The notes beneath the pieces were generated by a model that saw nothing but the letters and a program-made list of their open reading frames with translations, was not told where the DNA came from and searched no databases. Shown piece by piece: positions 43,337 through 51,629 of a stretch of DNA of 64,000 nucleotides; the stretch's first letter is position 1, and each line of letters starts with the position of its first letter. A program made the position numbers and the translations under genes. Source of the stretch: Micromonospora rubida (GTDB lineage: Bacteria; Actinomycetota; Actinomycetes; Mycobacteriales; Micromonosporaceae); the NCBI RefSeq assembly GCF_009908295.1, contig NZ_JAAALO010000006.1:62001-126000 (forward strand). The letters are read 5' to 3'.

Positions 43337-43393
43337 TGCTCGGCGCTTTCTTTCATATGGTCACGGCAGATGACACCGGAGCTGGGAGTGGAC

Positions 43394-44320
43394 GTGGAAC
43401 TGCAACCGGGCCGTGAGGCCGTCGTCCGAGTCGCGGTCGCGACCCTGTGGACCAGCCCCGAGAAAGTACGCCCCGTCGACCGTCCCGCCCTCGACCCGCA
43501 AGCAGACGTCGCCGCCTGGATCTCCGGCATGGACGCCGAGCAGCAGGTGGGTGACTGCGTCCTAAGCCAGTTGCTGTTCGGGGAACGGGTGCTGGTCACC
43601 GCGCTGGGCCCCGACGGCTGGGCGCACGTGGTGGCCGTCGAGCAGCCGTCGGCGACCCACGACCCGCGCGGCTACCCGGGCTGGCTGCCGGCCGCCCAAC
43701 TCGCTCCCCTCGCATCCGACGACCCGCAGGGATCGGACGCCCCCTGGGTCGTCGACGCGACCGCCACCGCACTGCGTGCCGCCCCGGACGGGGAACCGGT
43801 CGTCGCCGGCGTCGTCCTCGGCACCCGGTTGGTCCCGGCGGGCCCGCCGGCCGACGGCTGGCGCCCCGTGCACGCCCCCGGGCACGACCGGCCGCTCTGG
43901 CTGCCCGACGGCGACCTCGTGCCCCTGCCCACCGAGCCGCCGCCCGCCCGGGACGTGCTGGCCGTCGCCGCCCGGCTGCGCGACGTGGTCTACGTCTGGG
44001 GCGGGTTGTCGACGTACGGGATCGACTGCTCCGGCCTGGTGCACCTGGCCTGGCGGCGGTTCGGCGTGGCGCTGCCCCGCGACGCCGCCGATCAGGCCGA
44101 GGCGACCACCCCGCTGCCGCTGGGCACCGAGCGCCCCGGTGACCTGTACTTCTTCGCCAAGCCCGGCCGACGGATCCACCACATCGGCTTCGTCAGCGCC
44201 GAGCCGGACGCCGCGGCGAACCGGCGCCTCCTGCACGCCTGCTACCAGCAGCGGGGCGTGGTCGAGGAGGCGATGCCGGCCAGCCGGACCGCCACCCTGG
44301 TCGGCGTACACCGGGTCTGA
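43394..44320 (+). CDS. NlpC/P60 peptidase with SH3-like domains (YkfC-like)
   Basis: The 308-residue protein has two SH3b-like regions (about residues 10-105 and 115-190) and a C-terminal NlpC/P60 domain: YVWGGLSTYGIDCSGLVHLA (catalytic Cys) and IHHIGFVSA (catalytic His). No signal peptide is seen, so it is probably cytosolic, like YkfC, which cuts gamma-D-Glu-diamino acid bonds in imported murein peptides. Start: GTG 43394 has GGAG 5 bases upstream; ATG 43370 and GTG 43388 are in-frame alternatives. It follows the dipeptide epimerase gene and is closed by a 20-bp terminator. Confidence 0.88.
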   Translation: MELQPGREAVVRVAVATLWTSPEKVRPVDRPALDPQADVAAWISGMDAEQQVGDCVLSQLLFGERVLVTALGPDGWAHVVAVEQPSATHDPRGYPGWLPAAQLAPLASDDPQGSDAPWVVDATATALRAAPDGEPVVAGVVLGTRLVPAGPPADGWRPVHAPGHDRPLWLPDGDLVPLPTEPPPARDVLAVAARLRDVVYVWGGLSTYGIDCSGLVHLAWRRFGVALPRDAADQAEATTPLPLGTERPGDLYFFAKPGRRIHHIGFVSAEPDAAANRRLLHACYQQRGVVEEAMPASRTATLVGVHRV

Positions 44321-44325
44321 CCCGT

Positions 44326-44370
44326 CGCCAACGAGGGGCGCTCCCACAGCGGGAGCGCCCCTCGTTGGCG
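44326..44370. terminator. Bidirectional terminator, 20-bp stem
   Basis: 44326-44345 pairs perfectly with 44351-44370, loop ACAGC, between the convergent NlpC/P60 and terC genes. Confidence 0.85.
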
Positions 44371-44382
44371 TCGGGTGGGTCG

Positions 44383-45381
44383 TCAGCCCCGGGCGGCGGT
44401 CAGCTCTCGCCGCCGGTCCCGGGCCGACTTGATCAGGCTGGCCACGGTCGCCACCAGCAGGGTGCCGAGAATGACCAGAAGGGAGAGCCAGATCGGGATG
44501 TGCGGGGCCCAGCCCACCGGCTCCCCACCGTTGACGAACGGCAGGTGGTTGTCGGCCAACGCCTCCAGGACCAGCTTCACGCCGATGAAGCTGAGCACCA
44601 CGGACAACCCGACGCTCAGGTAGATCAACCGGTCCAGCAGCCCGCCCAGCAGGAAGTAGAGCTGACGCAGCCCCATCAGCGCGAACACGTTCGCGGTGAA
44701 GACCAGGTACGGCTCCTGGGTGATGCCGAAGATCGCCGGGATGGAGTCCAGCGCGAAGATCAGGTCGGTGGTGCCGATCGCGATCATGACGACCAGCATC
44801 GGGGTGAACAGCCGGCGGCCACCCTCGTGCGTGGTCAACTTCGCGCCGTCGTAGTCCCGGGAGATCGGCAGCGCCCGCCGGCTCCACCGGATCAGCAGGT
44901 TCTCGGAGAAGTCGTCCTCGTTCGGCTCACCCTGCCGGAAGAAGTTGATCGCCGTGTAGATGAGGAACGCGCCGAACAGGTAGAAGACCCAGGAGAACTG
45001 CGAGATCAGCGCCGCACCGGCGGCGATGAACCCGCCGCGCATGACCAGCGCCAGCACGATGCCGATGAGCAGCACCTTCTGCTGGTACGGCCGAGGCACC
45101 CCGAAGCGGGCCATGATGATCACGAAGACGAAGAGGTTGTCCACCGAGAGGCTGTACTCGGTGAGCCAGCCGGTGTAGAACTCGCCGGCCACGCCGGCGC
45201 CTGCGGTTAGCCAGAGCCCCGCGCCGAAGAGCAGGGCCAGCCCGACGTAGAAGCCGACCCAGAGACTCGACTCGCGGACGCTCGGCTCGTGCGGCCGACG
45301 ACCGATGATCAGCAGGTCGACGACCAGAACCGCTGTCAGTGCGACGAGGGTTCCCGCCCACACCAATCCGGACACGTTCAA
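44383..45381 (-). CDS. terC: TerC-family membrane protein (putative Mn2+ exporter)
   Basis: The 332-residue integral membrane protein has about nine hydrophobic segments. Membrane acidic residues characteristic of TerC/Alx/YkoY lie in YSLSVDNLFVFVIIM near residue 85 and TTDLIFALDSIPAIFGIT near residue 205. Translation starts at TTG 45381: GGAGG (45388-45392) lies 6 bases upstream; the GTG two codons later is too far away. The leader carries a yybP-ykoY-type riboswitch, and this class senses Mn2+, so the protein is best read as a manganese efflux or metallation factor rather than a tellurite-resistance protein. Confidence 0.93.
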   Translation of the reverse strand: MNVSGLVWAGTLVALTAVLVVDLLIIGRRPHEPSVRESSLWVGFYVGLALLFGAGLWLTAGAGVAGEFYTGWLTEYSLSVDNLFVFVIIMARFGVPRPYQQKVLLIGIVLALVMRGGFIAAGAALISQFSWVFYLFGAFLIYTAINFFRQGEPNEDDFSENLLIRWSRRALPISRDYDGAKLTTHEGGRRLFTPMLVVMIAIGTTDLIFALDSIPAIFGITQEPYLVFTANVFALMGLRQLYFLLGGLLDRLIYLSVGLSVVLSFIGVKLVLEALADNHLPFVNGGEPVGWAPHIPIWLSLLVILGTLLVATVASLIKSARDRRRELTAARG

Positions 45382-45397
45382 TCCAATCCTCCGGCAG

Positions 45398-45431
45398 ACA
45401 CGCGGCGTCGGGCACACCGTACGCCGCGTGT
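45398..45431 (-). promoter_or_regulatory. Hairpin between riboswitch and terC start
   Basis: An 11-bp perfect stem (45398-45408 with 45421-45431) ends 5 bases before the terC ribosome binding site. It is the likely expression platform of the riboswitch; whether it blocks translation or ends transcription is not clear. Confidence 0.55.
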
Positions 45432-45468
45432 GGGCGGGCAGGTTGCGGCAACGCGGACACTGGTGACT

Positions 45469-45592
45469 GTCGGAGGTCTCTTCCGCCACCGGCCCACACG
45501 TGGACCGGTGACCGACGGAGCCGGGTCGGGCCATCGGGGGCGATGGTCGACCGTGCTGACGACTCCGTCACGGGGGAATACTCCCCTCCTTC
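45469..45592 (-). ncRNA. Candidate yybP-ykoY (Mn2+) riboswitch upstream of terC
   Basis: Read on the minus strand, the 5' end GGAGGGGAGTATTCCCC contains the class signature GGGGAGTA. The 3' end GGAAGAGACCTCC supplies the closing strand: GGAGG pairs with CCTCC across about 120 bases. Between them are GC-rich helices typical of this class. It lies 88 bases upstream of terC, the commonest gene under yybP-ykoY control. The class is known to bind Mn2+ and turn expression on. The limits are approximate, as I could not run a covariance model. Confidence 0.78.
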
Positions 45593-45772
45593 GCCGCCAT
45601 TCTTCACCATCGGGGCCTCCGGCCGCATCTCCGGGCCCGCACATCGACGGTCCCACCACGGCCGGCGTGACAGAAGTCTCCACCCGCAGAGCTTCCTAGG
45701 AGGCCACCCCGAAACCGGGACGCCCCCGGTCGGCAGCAGCCCGTCAGGGCCGGGCTGACCGACAAGCTCGCC

Positions 45773-45832
45773 GCTAATACACGGAAAGAGTGGCCTCGAA
45801 CCGCCGCGAGGCCACTCTTTCCGTGTATTAGC
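45773..45832. repeat. Long palindromic element, copy 2 (26-bp stem)
   Basis: 45773-45798 is perfectly complementary to 45807-45832 (8-base loop). It shares 20 of 23 core positions with the element at 16182-16241, and all three differences are compensated on the other arm. It too is followed by ACGA and a G-rich run. It lies between terC and the ABM gene, which point away from each other. Confidence 0.9.
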
Positions 45833-45908
45833 ACGATCGTGCGGGGCGGGGGGCGGGACAGGGCCCCACGTGGTTCGTCCCGGTCGGGGACATGGCAGGC
45901 TCAGGGGC

Positions 45909-46202
45909 ATGGTGCTTGAGGTCGCGCTCATCGATGTGGTCCCCGGACACGAGGACACGTTCGCCGCCGCGTACGCGCAGGGTCACGAGATCCTCGCGAC
46001 GACGCCCGGCTGCCGCTCGGTGCGGATGACCCGCGGTGTCGAGTCGCCGTCGCGATTCGTGCTGCTGGTCGAGTGGGACTCCGTCGAGGCGCACGAGGCG
46101 AACTTCCGGGGCACCGAGCGGTTCATCCGGTGGCGGGAGCTGATCGGCCCCCACTTCGCCGGGCCTCCGCTGGTCGAGCACTTCGTCGACGTACCTGCCT
46201 GA
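45909..46202 (+). CDS. Antibiotic biosynthesis monooxygenase (ABM) domain protein
   Basis: The 97-residue protein matches the ABM/dimeric ferredoxin-like fold. It opens with MVLEVALIDVVPGHEDTFAA, then has a central FVLLVEWDSVEAHEANFR strand-helix unit and FIRWRELIGPHF. Such proteins are small dimeric mono-oxygenases or quinol-binding enzymes; the substrate is unknown. ATG 45909 is chosen; the frame to 45870 adds an unlikely Arg/Gly segment. It is a stand-alone gene between the long palindrome and an XRE regulator. Confidence 0.85.
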   Translation: MVLEVALIDVVPGHEDTFAAAYAQGHEILATTPGCRSVRMTRGVESPSRFVLLVEWDSVEAHEANFRGTERFIRWRELIGPHFAGPPLVEHFVDVPA

Positions 46203-46375
46203 GCTGCCCCGGCACCGCGGCTACGCCCGCCGGACACGCCGGCCCGGTACGTCCCGCCGCAGCGGTCGGCCGCCGATGTCGTACCCCCCGCCTACCGTGC
46301 GTCTGACGCGCCGGCCACCGGTGCCGACGGGCTCGGGGCCGCCGGGCCCGGTGGCGGCGCGGCGACAGTCCGGGC

Positions 46376-47335
46376 TCAGTCCTGCGGCGGGCGGGGCCGG
46401 GGCACCGACGCTACCTCCCCCGGCAGCATCCGGAAGGCCAACGGGTGGCCGCCCGGACCGGTCGGCGACGGCAGCGCCGGATCGTCGGCCAGCCGGCCCA
46501 GCAGCGCCGTCGTCTCGGCGGCCGGGAGTGCGGCGTCGAGCATCCGGTCGACCACCGTGTCGTACCAGGCGAGGTCGGCGGCGGAGACCAGCCGGACATC
46601 GGTGGTCAACGCCTCGATCATCACGGTGCGGGGATCGGCCGGGTCGGGGAAGGAGTACCGGGCGAACGGGGTCAACGGGTGGACACCACCGGTCGTGACG
46701 CCGGACGGCACCACCCTGATCATCACGTTCGGCTTGCGGGACAGTAGGGCCAGGTGGCGGAGTTGCTCGCGCCAGACCCCTTCCGGCAACCCACCCGGGC
46801 CGCAGGCGGTGAACTCCAGCAGCGCCGTGTAGTGCGGCGGCTCGGCCCGGTGCAGCACCTCCTGCCGGACCAGCCGGGCCCGCACGTCGGCCTCCACGTC
46901 GATGTCGGGGTGCAGCAGCCGGGCGACCCCGAGACGCAGCCGGGCGTACGCCGGGGTCTGCAACAGGCCCGGCACGACGGCAGGCTGGTACTCCACCACG
47001 GTCGCCGCCCCGGCCTCCAGCTCGGCGTACGCGCGCTGACGCTCGCCCATCCCGCCGAGGGTCTTCCACCAGCCGCGACCGGTGGCCGCGTCCCGGGCGA
47101 TGACGATCAGCGCGTCGCGGTCCTCGGCGTCGACTCGGTAGACGTCGAGCAGGTCGAGCACGTCGGCGAGATCGGGTCGGCTCTGGCCCAGCTCGATGCG
47201 GGACAGCTTGGAGGTCGACGCCCAGCCCAGCCGCTCGCAGACCTGCTCAAGGGTGAACTCCTCCCGCCTGCGTAGCTGGCGCAGCTCGGCACCAAGTCGC
47301 GCGCGTCGAATCACCGGACTCGTTGGCAACGGCAT
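46376..47335 (-). CDS. XRE-family regulator with DUF5753 ligand domain
   Basis: The 319-residue protein has an N-terminal helix-turn-helix (ELRQLRRREEFTLEQVCERL through STSKLSRIELGQ, residues 12-47) and a DUF5753 domain with VVEYQPAVVPGLLQTPAYAR (about residue 110) and the conserved C-terminal region. This is the very common actinomycete type tied to development or to DUF397 partners; no DUF397 gene is adjacent. ATG 47335 has GGAGG upstream and gives the usual length; the frame to 47437 runs through the uvrB terminator. It is convergent with the ABM gene. Confidence 0.88.
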   Translation of the reverse strand: MPLPTSPVIRRARLGAELRQLRRREEFTLEQVCERLGWASTSKLSRIELGQSRPDLADVLDLLDVYRVDAEDRDALIVIARDAATGRGWWKTLGGMGERQRAYAELEAGAATVVEYQPAVVPGLLQTPAYARLRLGVARLLHPDIDVEADVRARLVRQEVLHRAEPPHYTALLEFTACGPGGLPEGVWREQLRHLALLSRKPNVMIRVVPSGVTTGGVHPLTPFARYSFPDPADPRTVMIEALTTDVRLVSAADLAWYDTVVDRMLDAALPAAETTALLGRLADDPALPSPTGPGGHPLAFRMLPGEVASVPRPRPPQD

Positions 47336-47404
47336 CCCCGCCTCCCAGGACGGAGAGTACGCAGATCGATCACACGCTGCAATACCTTGCTCGCCGTCCG
47401 CAAC

Positions 47405-47439
47405 GGGTGCGGGTGGCACCGTCGCCGCCACCCGCACCC
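47405..47439 (-). terminator. Terminator of uvrB
   Basis: A perfect 13-bp stem (47405-47417 with 47427-47439), loop of 9, lies 80 bases after the uvrB stop and upstream of the XRE gene on the same strand. Confidence 0.65.
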
Positions 47440-47520
47440 TGTGGGCGCGTCAGGGATGGTAGGGAGCGCGGGACACGCCGGGTCGGCCACCGTGAGCCTG
47501 GCCCGGGGGCCGTTCCCCGG

Positions 47521-49626
47521 TCACTTCACGCCGGCCGCGTCCATCCCCCGCAACTCCTTCTTGAGCTCGGAGACCTCGTCGCGGATGCGGGCGGCCAGCT
47601 CGAACTGCAGCTCCCGGGCGGCGGCCAGCATCTGGTCGTTGAGCTCCTGGATGAGCTGGGCCAGGTCGGCCCGGGCCATCCCCTCGCGGGACGGGCCCGC
47701 CGCGCCGATCCGGCTGCGGCTGCGGGTCTCCTTGACCGGCGCCTTGCCCCGGGACAGCTGCCGCGCCGCCCCGCCGATCCGGGACTCGGTGTCCTCCGCC
47801 TCCCGGTAGATGTCGTCGAGGATGTCGTGGATCTTCTTACGCAGCGGCTCGGGGCTGATGCCGTGTGCCTCGTTGTGGGCAATCTGCTTGTCCCGGCGCC
47901 GGTTGGTCTCCTCGATCGCCATCGCCATCGACGGGGTGATCTTGTCCGCGTACATGTGCACCTGGCCGGAGACGTTCCGGGCGGCCCGGCCGATGGTCTG
48001 GATCAACGACCGGGCGCTGCGCAGGAAGCCCTCCTTGTCGGCGTCGAGGATCGCCACGAGGGACACCTCGGGCAGGTCGAGGCCCTCGCGGAGCAGATTG
48101 ATGCCGACCAGCACGTCGTAGTCGCCCTTGCGCAGCTCGCTCAGCAGCTCCACCCGGCGCAGGGTGTCCACCTCGGAGTGCAGGTAACGCACCCGGATGC
48201 CGTTCTCCAACAGGTAGTCGGACAGGTCCTCGGCCATCTTCTTGGTCAGCGTGGTGACCAGGATCCGCTCGTCCCGCTCGGTGCGCAGCTTGATCTCGTG
48301 CATGAGGTCGTCGATCTGCCCCCGGGTGGGCTTCACCACCACCTCGGGGTCGATCAGGCCGGTCGGTCGGATCACCTGCTCGACGAACTCGCCCTGGGCC
48401 CGCTCCAGCTCCCACGGGCCGGGTGTGGCGGAGAGGAAGACCATCTGGCCGACCCGCTCCAGGAACTCGTCGAAGCGCAACGGCCGGTTGTCGCCGGCGC
48501 TGGGCAGCCGGAAGCCGTGGTCGATGAGCATCCGCTTGCGGGAGGCGTCGCCCTCGTACATGCCGCCGATCTGGGGGATCGTCACGTGCGACTCGTCGAC
48601 GACGGTGAGGAAGTCGTCCGGGAAGTAGTCGAGCAGGCAGTGCGGCGGGCTGCCGGGCTGCCGGCCGTCGATGTGCATGGAGTAGTTCTCGATGCCGGAG
48701 CAGAAGCCGACCTGACGCATCATCTCCAGGTCGTAGGTGGTGCGCATTCGCAGGCGCTGCGCCTCCAACAGCTTGCCCTGCCGCTCCAGCTCCGCGAGCC
48801 GCTCGGCCAGCTCTGACTCGATGTCGCGGGTGGCCCGCTCCATCCGCTCCGGCCCGGCGGTGTAGTGCGTGGCCGGGAAGATCATCAGACCGTCGACCTC
48901 GCGGACCACGTCACCGGTCAGCGGGTTGAGGTAGTAGAGCTTCTCCACCTCGTCGCCGAACAGCTCGATCCGGACGGCCAGGTCCTCGTACGCCGGGATG
49001 ATCTCCAGCGTGTCGCCGCGCACCCGGAACGTGCCCCGCTGGAAGGACATGTCGTTGCGGGTGTACTGGATGTCGACGAGGCGGCGCAGCAGTTGGTCGC
49101 GGTCGAGCTCCTGCCCGACGGCGACCCGGACGGCCCGGTCGAGGTATTCCTCCGGGGTGCCCAGGCCGTAGATCGCCGAGACCGTGGCCACCACGACCAC
49201 GTCGCGGCGGGTGAGCAGCGACATGGTCGTCGAGTGCCGCAACCGCTCGACCTCCTCGTTGATCGAGGAGTCCTTCTCGATGTAGGTGTCGGTCTGCGGG
49301 ATGTAGGCCTCGGGCTGGTAGTAGTCGTAGTAGGAGACGAAGTATTCCACCGCGTTGTTCGGCAGCAGCTCGCCGAACTCCTTCGCCAACTGGGCGCAGA
49401 GCGTCTTGTTGGGGGCGAGCACCAGGGTGGGGCGCTGCAGCCGCTCGACGAGCCAGGCCGTCGTGGCGCTCTTTCCCGTGCCGGTGGCACCGAGCAGGAC
49501 CGTGTTGCGATCGCCGCGCCGCACCCGACGTTCCAGATCGTCGATGGCTGCCGGCTGGTCACCGGCCGGCTGGAAATCGCTGACCACCTGGAAGCGGCCG
49601 TCTAGCCGGGGAATGTCGAGCGCCAT
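47521..49626 (-). CDS. uvrB: Excinuclease ABC subunit B
   Basis: UvrB is the helicase-like damage-verification subunit. The 701-residue protein has Walker [17 protein letters not shown] near residue 43, the beta-hairpin region [34 protein letters not shown] (motif II), helicase motifs around [20 protein letters not shown] and QTIGRAARN, and a C-terminal UVR motif ([20 protein letters not shown]) that binds UvrC. ATG 49626 gives [20 protein letters not shown] and lies 7 bases after TACCGT, so a leaderless message is likely; the upstream ATG 49656 has no support. Confidence 0.96.
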   Translation of the reverse strand: MALDIPRLDGRFQVVSDFQPAGDQPAAIDDLERRVRRGDRNTVLLGATGTGKSATTAWLVERLQRPTLVLAPNKTLCAQLAKEFGELLPNNAVEYFVSYYDYYQPEAYIPQTDTYIEKDSSINEEVERLRHSTTMSLLTRRDVVVVATVSAIYGLGTPEEYLDRAVRVAVGQELDRDQLLRRLVDIQYTRNDMSFQRGTFRVRGDTLEIIPAYEDLAVRIELFGDEVEKLYYLNPLTGDVVREVDGLMIFPATHYTAGPERMERATRDIESELAERLAELERQGKLLEAQRLRMRTTYDLEMMRQVGFCSGIENYSMHIDGRQPGSPPHCLLDYFPDDFLTVVDESHVTIPQIGGMYEGDASRKRMLIDHGFRLPSAGDNRPLRFDEFLERVGQMVFLSATPGPWELERAQGEFVEQVIRPTGLIDPEVVVKPTRGQIDDLMHEIKLRTERDERILVTTLTKKMAEDLSDYLLENGIRVRYLHSEVDTLRRVELLSELRKGDYDVLVGINLLREGLDLPEVSLVAILDADKEGFLRSARSLIQTIGRAARNVSGQVHMYADKITPSMAMAIEETNRRRDKQIAHNEAHGISPEPLRKKIHDILDDIYREAEDTESRIGGAARQLSRGKAPVKETRSRSRIGAAGPSREGMARADLAQLIQELNDQMLAAARELQFELAARIRDEVSELKKELRGMDAAGVK

Positions 49627-49633
49627 GACCCCA

Positions 49634-49639
49634 ACGGTA
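49634..49639 (-). promoter_or_regulatory. -10 box of uvrB (leaderless type)
   Basis: On the minus strand TACCGT lies 7 bases before ATG 49626, which has no binding site. Confidence 0.55.
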
Positions 49640-49701
49640 CGCCGGAGGTCCGACACAACGCGGCGACCACCGTCAGTCAGTGACTGGCTTCAATATTCGC
49701 A

Positions 49702-49730
49702 TTGTGTGGCACATCTCACCGCGCTAGGGT
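49702..49730 (+). promoter_or_regulatory. Promoter of the anchored duplicated protein gene
   Basis: -35 TTGTGT (49702-49707), a 17-base spacer and -10 TAGGGT (49725-49730). A start near 49737 gives a leader of about 165 bases. CAGTCA-G-TGACTG (49674-49686), a small palindrome, lies just upstream. Confidence 0.6.
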
Positions 49731-49878
49731 ATGGGCCGTAGGCCGCTCGCGGCGGCCGTCCGGGCCGGCGGCCTGGCCTCACGGCCGGCACGCCCCCGGC
49801 ACAGGGGTCGCAGCACCCGGGCAACACCGGCGTGCGCACCCGAGGTGGTCGCGCGACGCGCAGACCGGCCGCCGCGAG

Positions 49879-49897
49879 CGCCCCCACAAAGGGGGCG
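49879..49897 (+). promoter_or_regulatory. Hairpin masking the ribosome binding site at 49891-49895
   Basis: CGCCCCC (49879-49885) pairs with GGGGGCG (49891-49897), loop ACAAA. The G-run is the only candidate binding site for GTG 49902, 6 bases further on, so the stem would have to open for translation. Confidence 0.45.
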
Positions 49898-49901
49898 ATT
49901 C

Positions 49902-51560
49902 GTGCGTCACCTGTCCCACGCGCGCGAAGTTCATCCTGCCGTGGACAACTCCCCCGACCCGACGCCCCGACCCGACCGGGCCCCTCGCCCTTCGGCGACC
50001 GACGGCGCAAGCGACCGGAGGCCCCGCGGACCGGACGCCCCAGCCAGGCCCGACCGGCGCGACGGCCGGCGTCGGCGTACCACCGTGGTCGCCCTCGGGG
50101 TGATCGCGGTCGCCTCCGCCGCCGGTCTGGCCGCCGGTCTGCTGACCTGGGCGCCGCCAGCTGCGGAGCCGGCCCGGCCGCTGACCCCCGCCGAGGCGGA
50201 ACGGCTCGCCGCCGTCCGGGTCACCAACCACCGGGACGTCCGGTCCGGCCTGCGGATCACGATCGGCACCGCCGCCGCCCGCACCGACGTGGTTGGCTGG
50301 GTGGACTGGTCCCGGCCGCTGGCCTACGTGGACGTCGGCGGTCCGGGGGCCGGGCCGAGCCGGGGCCTGGTCCAGGCCACCCCCGGGCTGCTGATGGCCC
50401 GGCCCGACCCCACGGCGGTCCCGGCCCCGGCATCCCCGCCGCTGGTGCCCCCGGTCGACGGGTGGCGGGTAGCCGACGGGTCCACCGCCCGCCCCCTGCG
50501 CCCCACCCTCGACCTGCTCTTCGCGCTCGCCGCGCCCCGAACCGAGCCGGCCGGGACGATCCCTGCCGGCACCGCCCGGTGGCTGGCCCGCGCCGAGGCC
50601 GGCAGGCAGCCGGTGGACGTCCTCCAGGCCCCGCTGCCCGACGACGCCGGCCGGCGAGGACCGCAGGACACCCCGGAAGCCGGCCGGCCTGCCACGTCGA
50701 CCCCAGGCACCCCCTCCAGCGCGGGCCGGCCCACGGGCTGGCCCGGCCCGGCGGTGAGCCTGCCGGCCGCAGCCGCCAGGCCCGCCGGCGCCGCGCTCCT
50801 CGACGGGGCCGCGCGCTGGTGGGTCGATCGGGACGCCCGGTTGCACCGGATGGAGGGACGGCTGCCCGGCGGCGTGCCGGTGACGGTGGACCTGCAACGG
50901 GCCAACCGGCCGGTGCTGTGGCCGGTGGCGGCGCTGGGCGGCCGGGCGGGGCTGCCCCGAGCGCTCACCGGCCCGGAGGAGGAGCGGTTCGCGCAGGCGG
51001 CGGCCCGGATGCGCGCCGAGGGTGGCGCGACCGCGACCCTCACCGCACCCGTCGCCCCCGGCGTCACCCTGCGCGGCACGGGCTGGATCAGCTGGACCGA
51101 GCGGGCCGCGTACCTGTCGGTCGGCGCCCGCGACGCACCCTCCGGGCGGACCCTGCGCCGCTACGACGCCACCGGGGTCTGGTCGGCGTCGGACGCCGGG
51201 AGCGCGGTCGCCGCGCCGCCACTGCCACCCCCGCGCACCGGACACACCTGGGGACGGGACGGGCCCGGCTCCGACGACGTCGACGTGCTGCTGGCCGCCG
51301 CGCTGCGGGTCGGCTCGGCGACCGGGCCGCCCCGGCCAGCCACCCGGATCCGTGGGGACCGCGTCGCCGACCGGACCGTCGACGTCATCGAGGTGGACGC
51401 CCGGCACGGCCGGCTGCGCTACTGGATCGACCGGGCCGGCCTGCTCCGCCGGCTGGAGCTGCGTACCCGGCTCGGCACGTACGCCCAGCTCGACCTCGTG
51501 CCGGGGCGGGTGCCGGCGCTGCCGTCGCCCGTTCCGTCCGCCGGCAGGCCGGGGCGCTGA
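49902..51560 (+). CDS. Membrane-anchored protein with internal duplication, unknown function
   Basis: I do not recognise the family. From GTG 49902 the product has 552 residues: an Arg/Pro-rich cytoplasmic head, one membrane anchor (TTVVALGVIAVASAAGLAAG, about residues 58-80) and an extracytoplasmic part made of two similar units. Each unit runs LTxxExxR, a beta-rich stretch with GW(V/I)(D/S)W and AY(V/L)xVG, then PPLxPPxxGW or its like, then a W(V/I)DRxxxLxRxE box (residues 104-346 and 355-535). The pattern recalls LprG/LolA-type lipid-carrier folds, but this is only a shape argument. A Pro/Thr-rich linker splits unit 1. The start is set by the promoter at 49702-49730 and a GGGGG 6 bases upstream; GTG 49941 is an alternative. 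Confidence 0.65.
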   Translation: MRHLSHAREVHPAVDNSPDPTPRPDRAPRPSATDGASDRRPRGPDAPARPDRRDGRRRRTTVVALGVIAVASAAGLAAGLLTWAPPAAEPARPLTPAEAERLAAVRVTNHRDVRSGLRITIGTAAARTDVVGWVDWSRPLAYVDVGGPGAGPSRGLVQATPGLLMARPDPTAVPAPASPPLVPPVDGWRVADGSTARPLRPTLDLLFALAAPRTEPAGTIPAGTARWLARAEAGRQPVDVLQAPLPDDAGRRGPQDTPEAGRPATSTPGTPSSAGRPTGWPGPAVSLPAAAARPAGAALLDGAARWWVDRDARLHRMEGRLPGGVPVTVDLQRANRPVLWPVAALGGRAGLPRALTGPEEERFAQAAARMRAEGGATATLTAPVAPGVTLRGTGWISWTERAAYLSVGARDAPSGRTLRRYDATGVWSASDAGSAVAAPPLPPPRTGHTWGRDGPGSDDVDVLLAAALRVGSATGPPRPATRIRGDRVADRTVDVIEVDARHGRLRYWIDRAGLLRRLELRTRLGTYAQLDLVPGRVPALPSPVPSAGRPGR

Positions 51561-51629
51561 CGCCCGCACCGCCGCACCGCCGCACCGCACCGGCCGAGCC
51601 GCCCCGCGGTGTGGGACAGGTACGACGGG

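Noticed and set aside
44383-45381. Reading terC as a tellurite-resistance determinant
   Set aside because: No other ter genes are present, and the leader looks like the Mn2+ riboswitch class, so a manganese role fits better.
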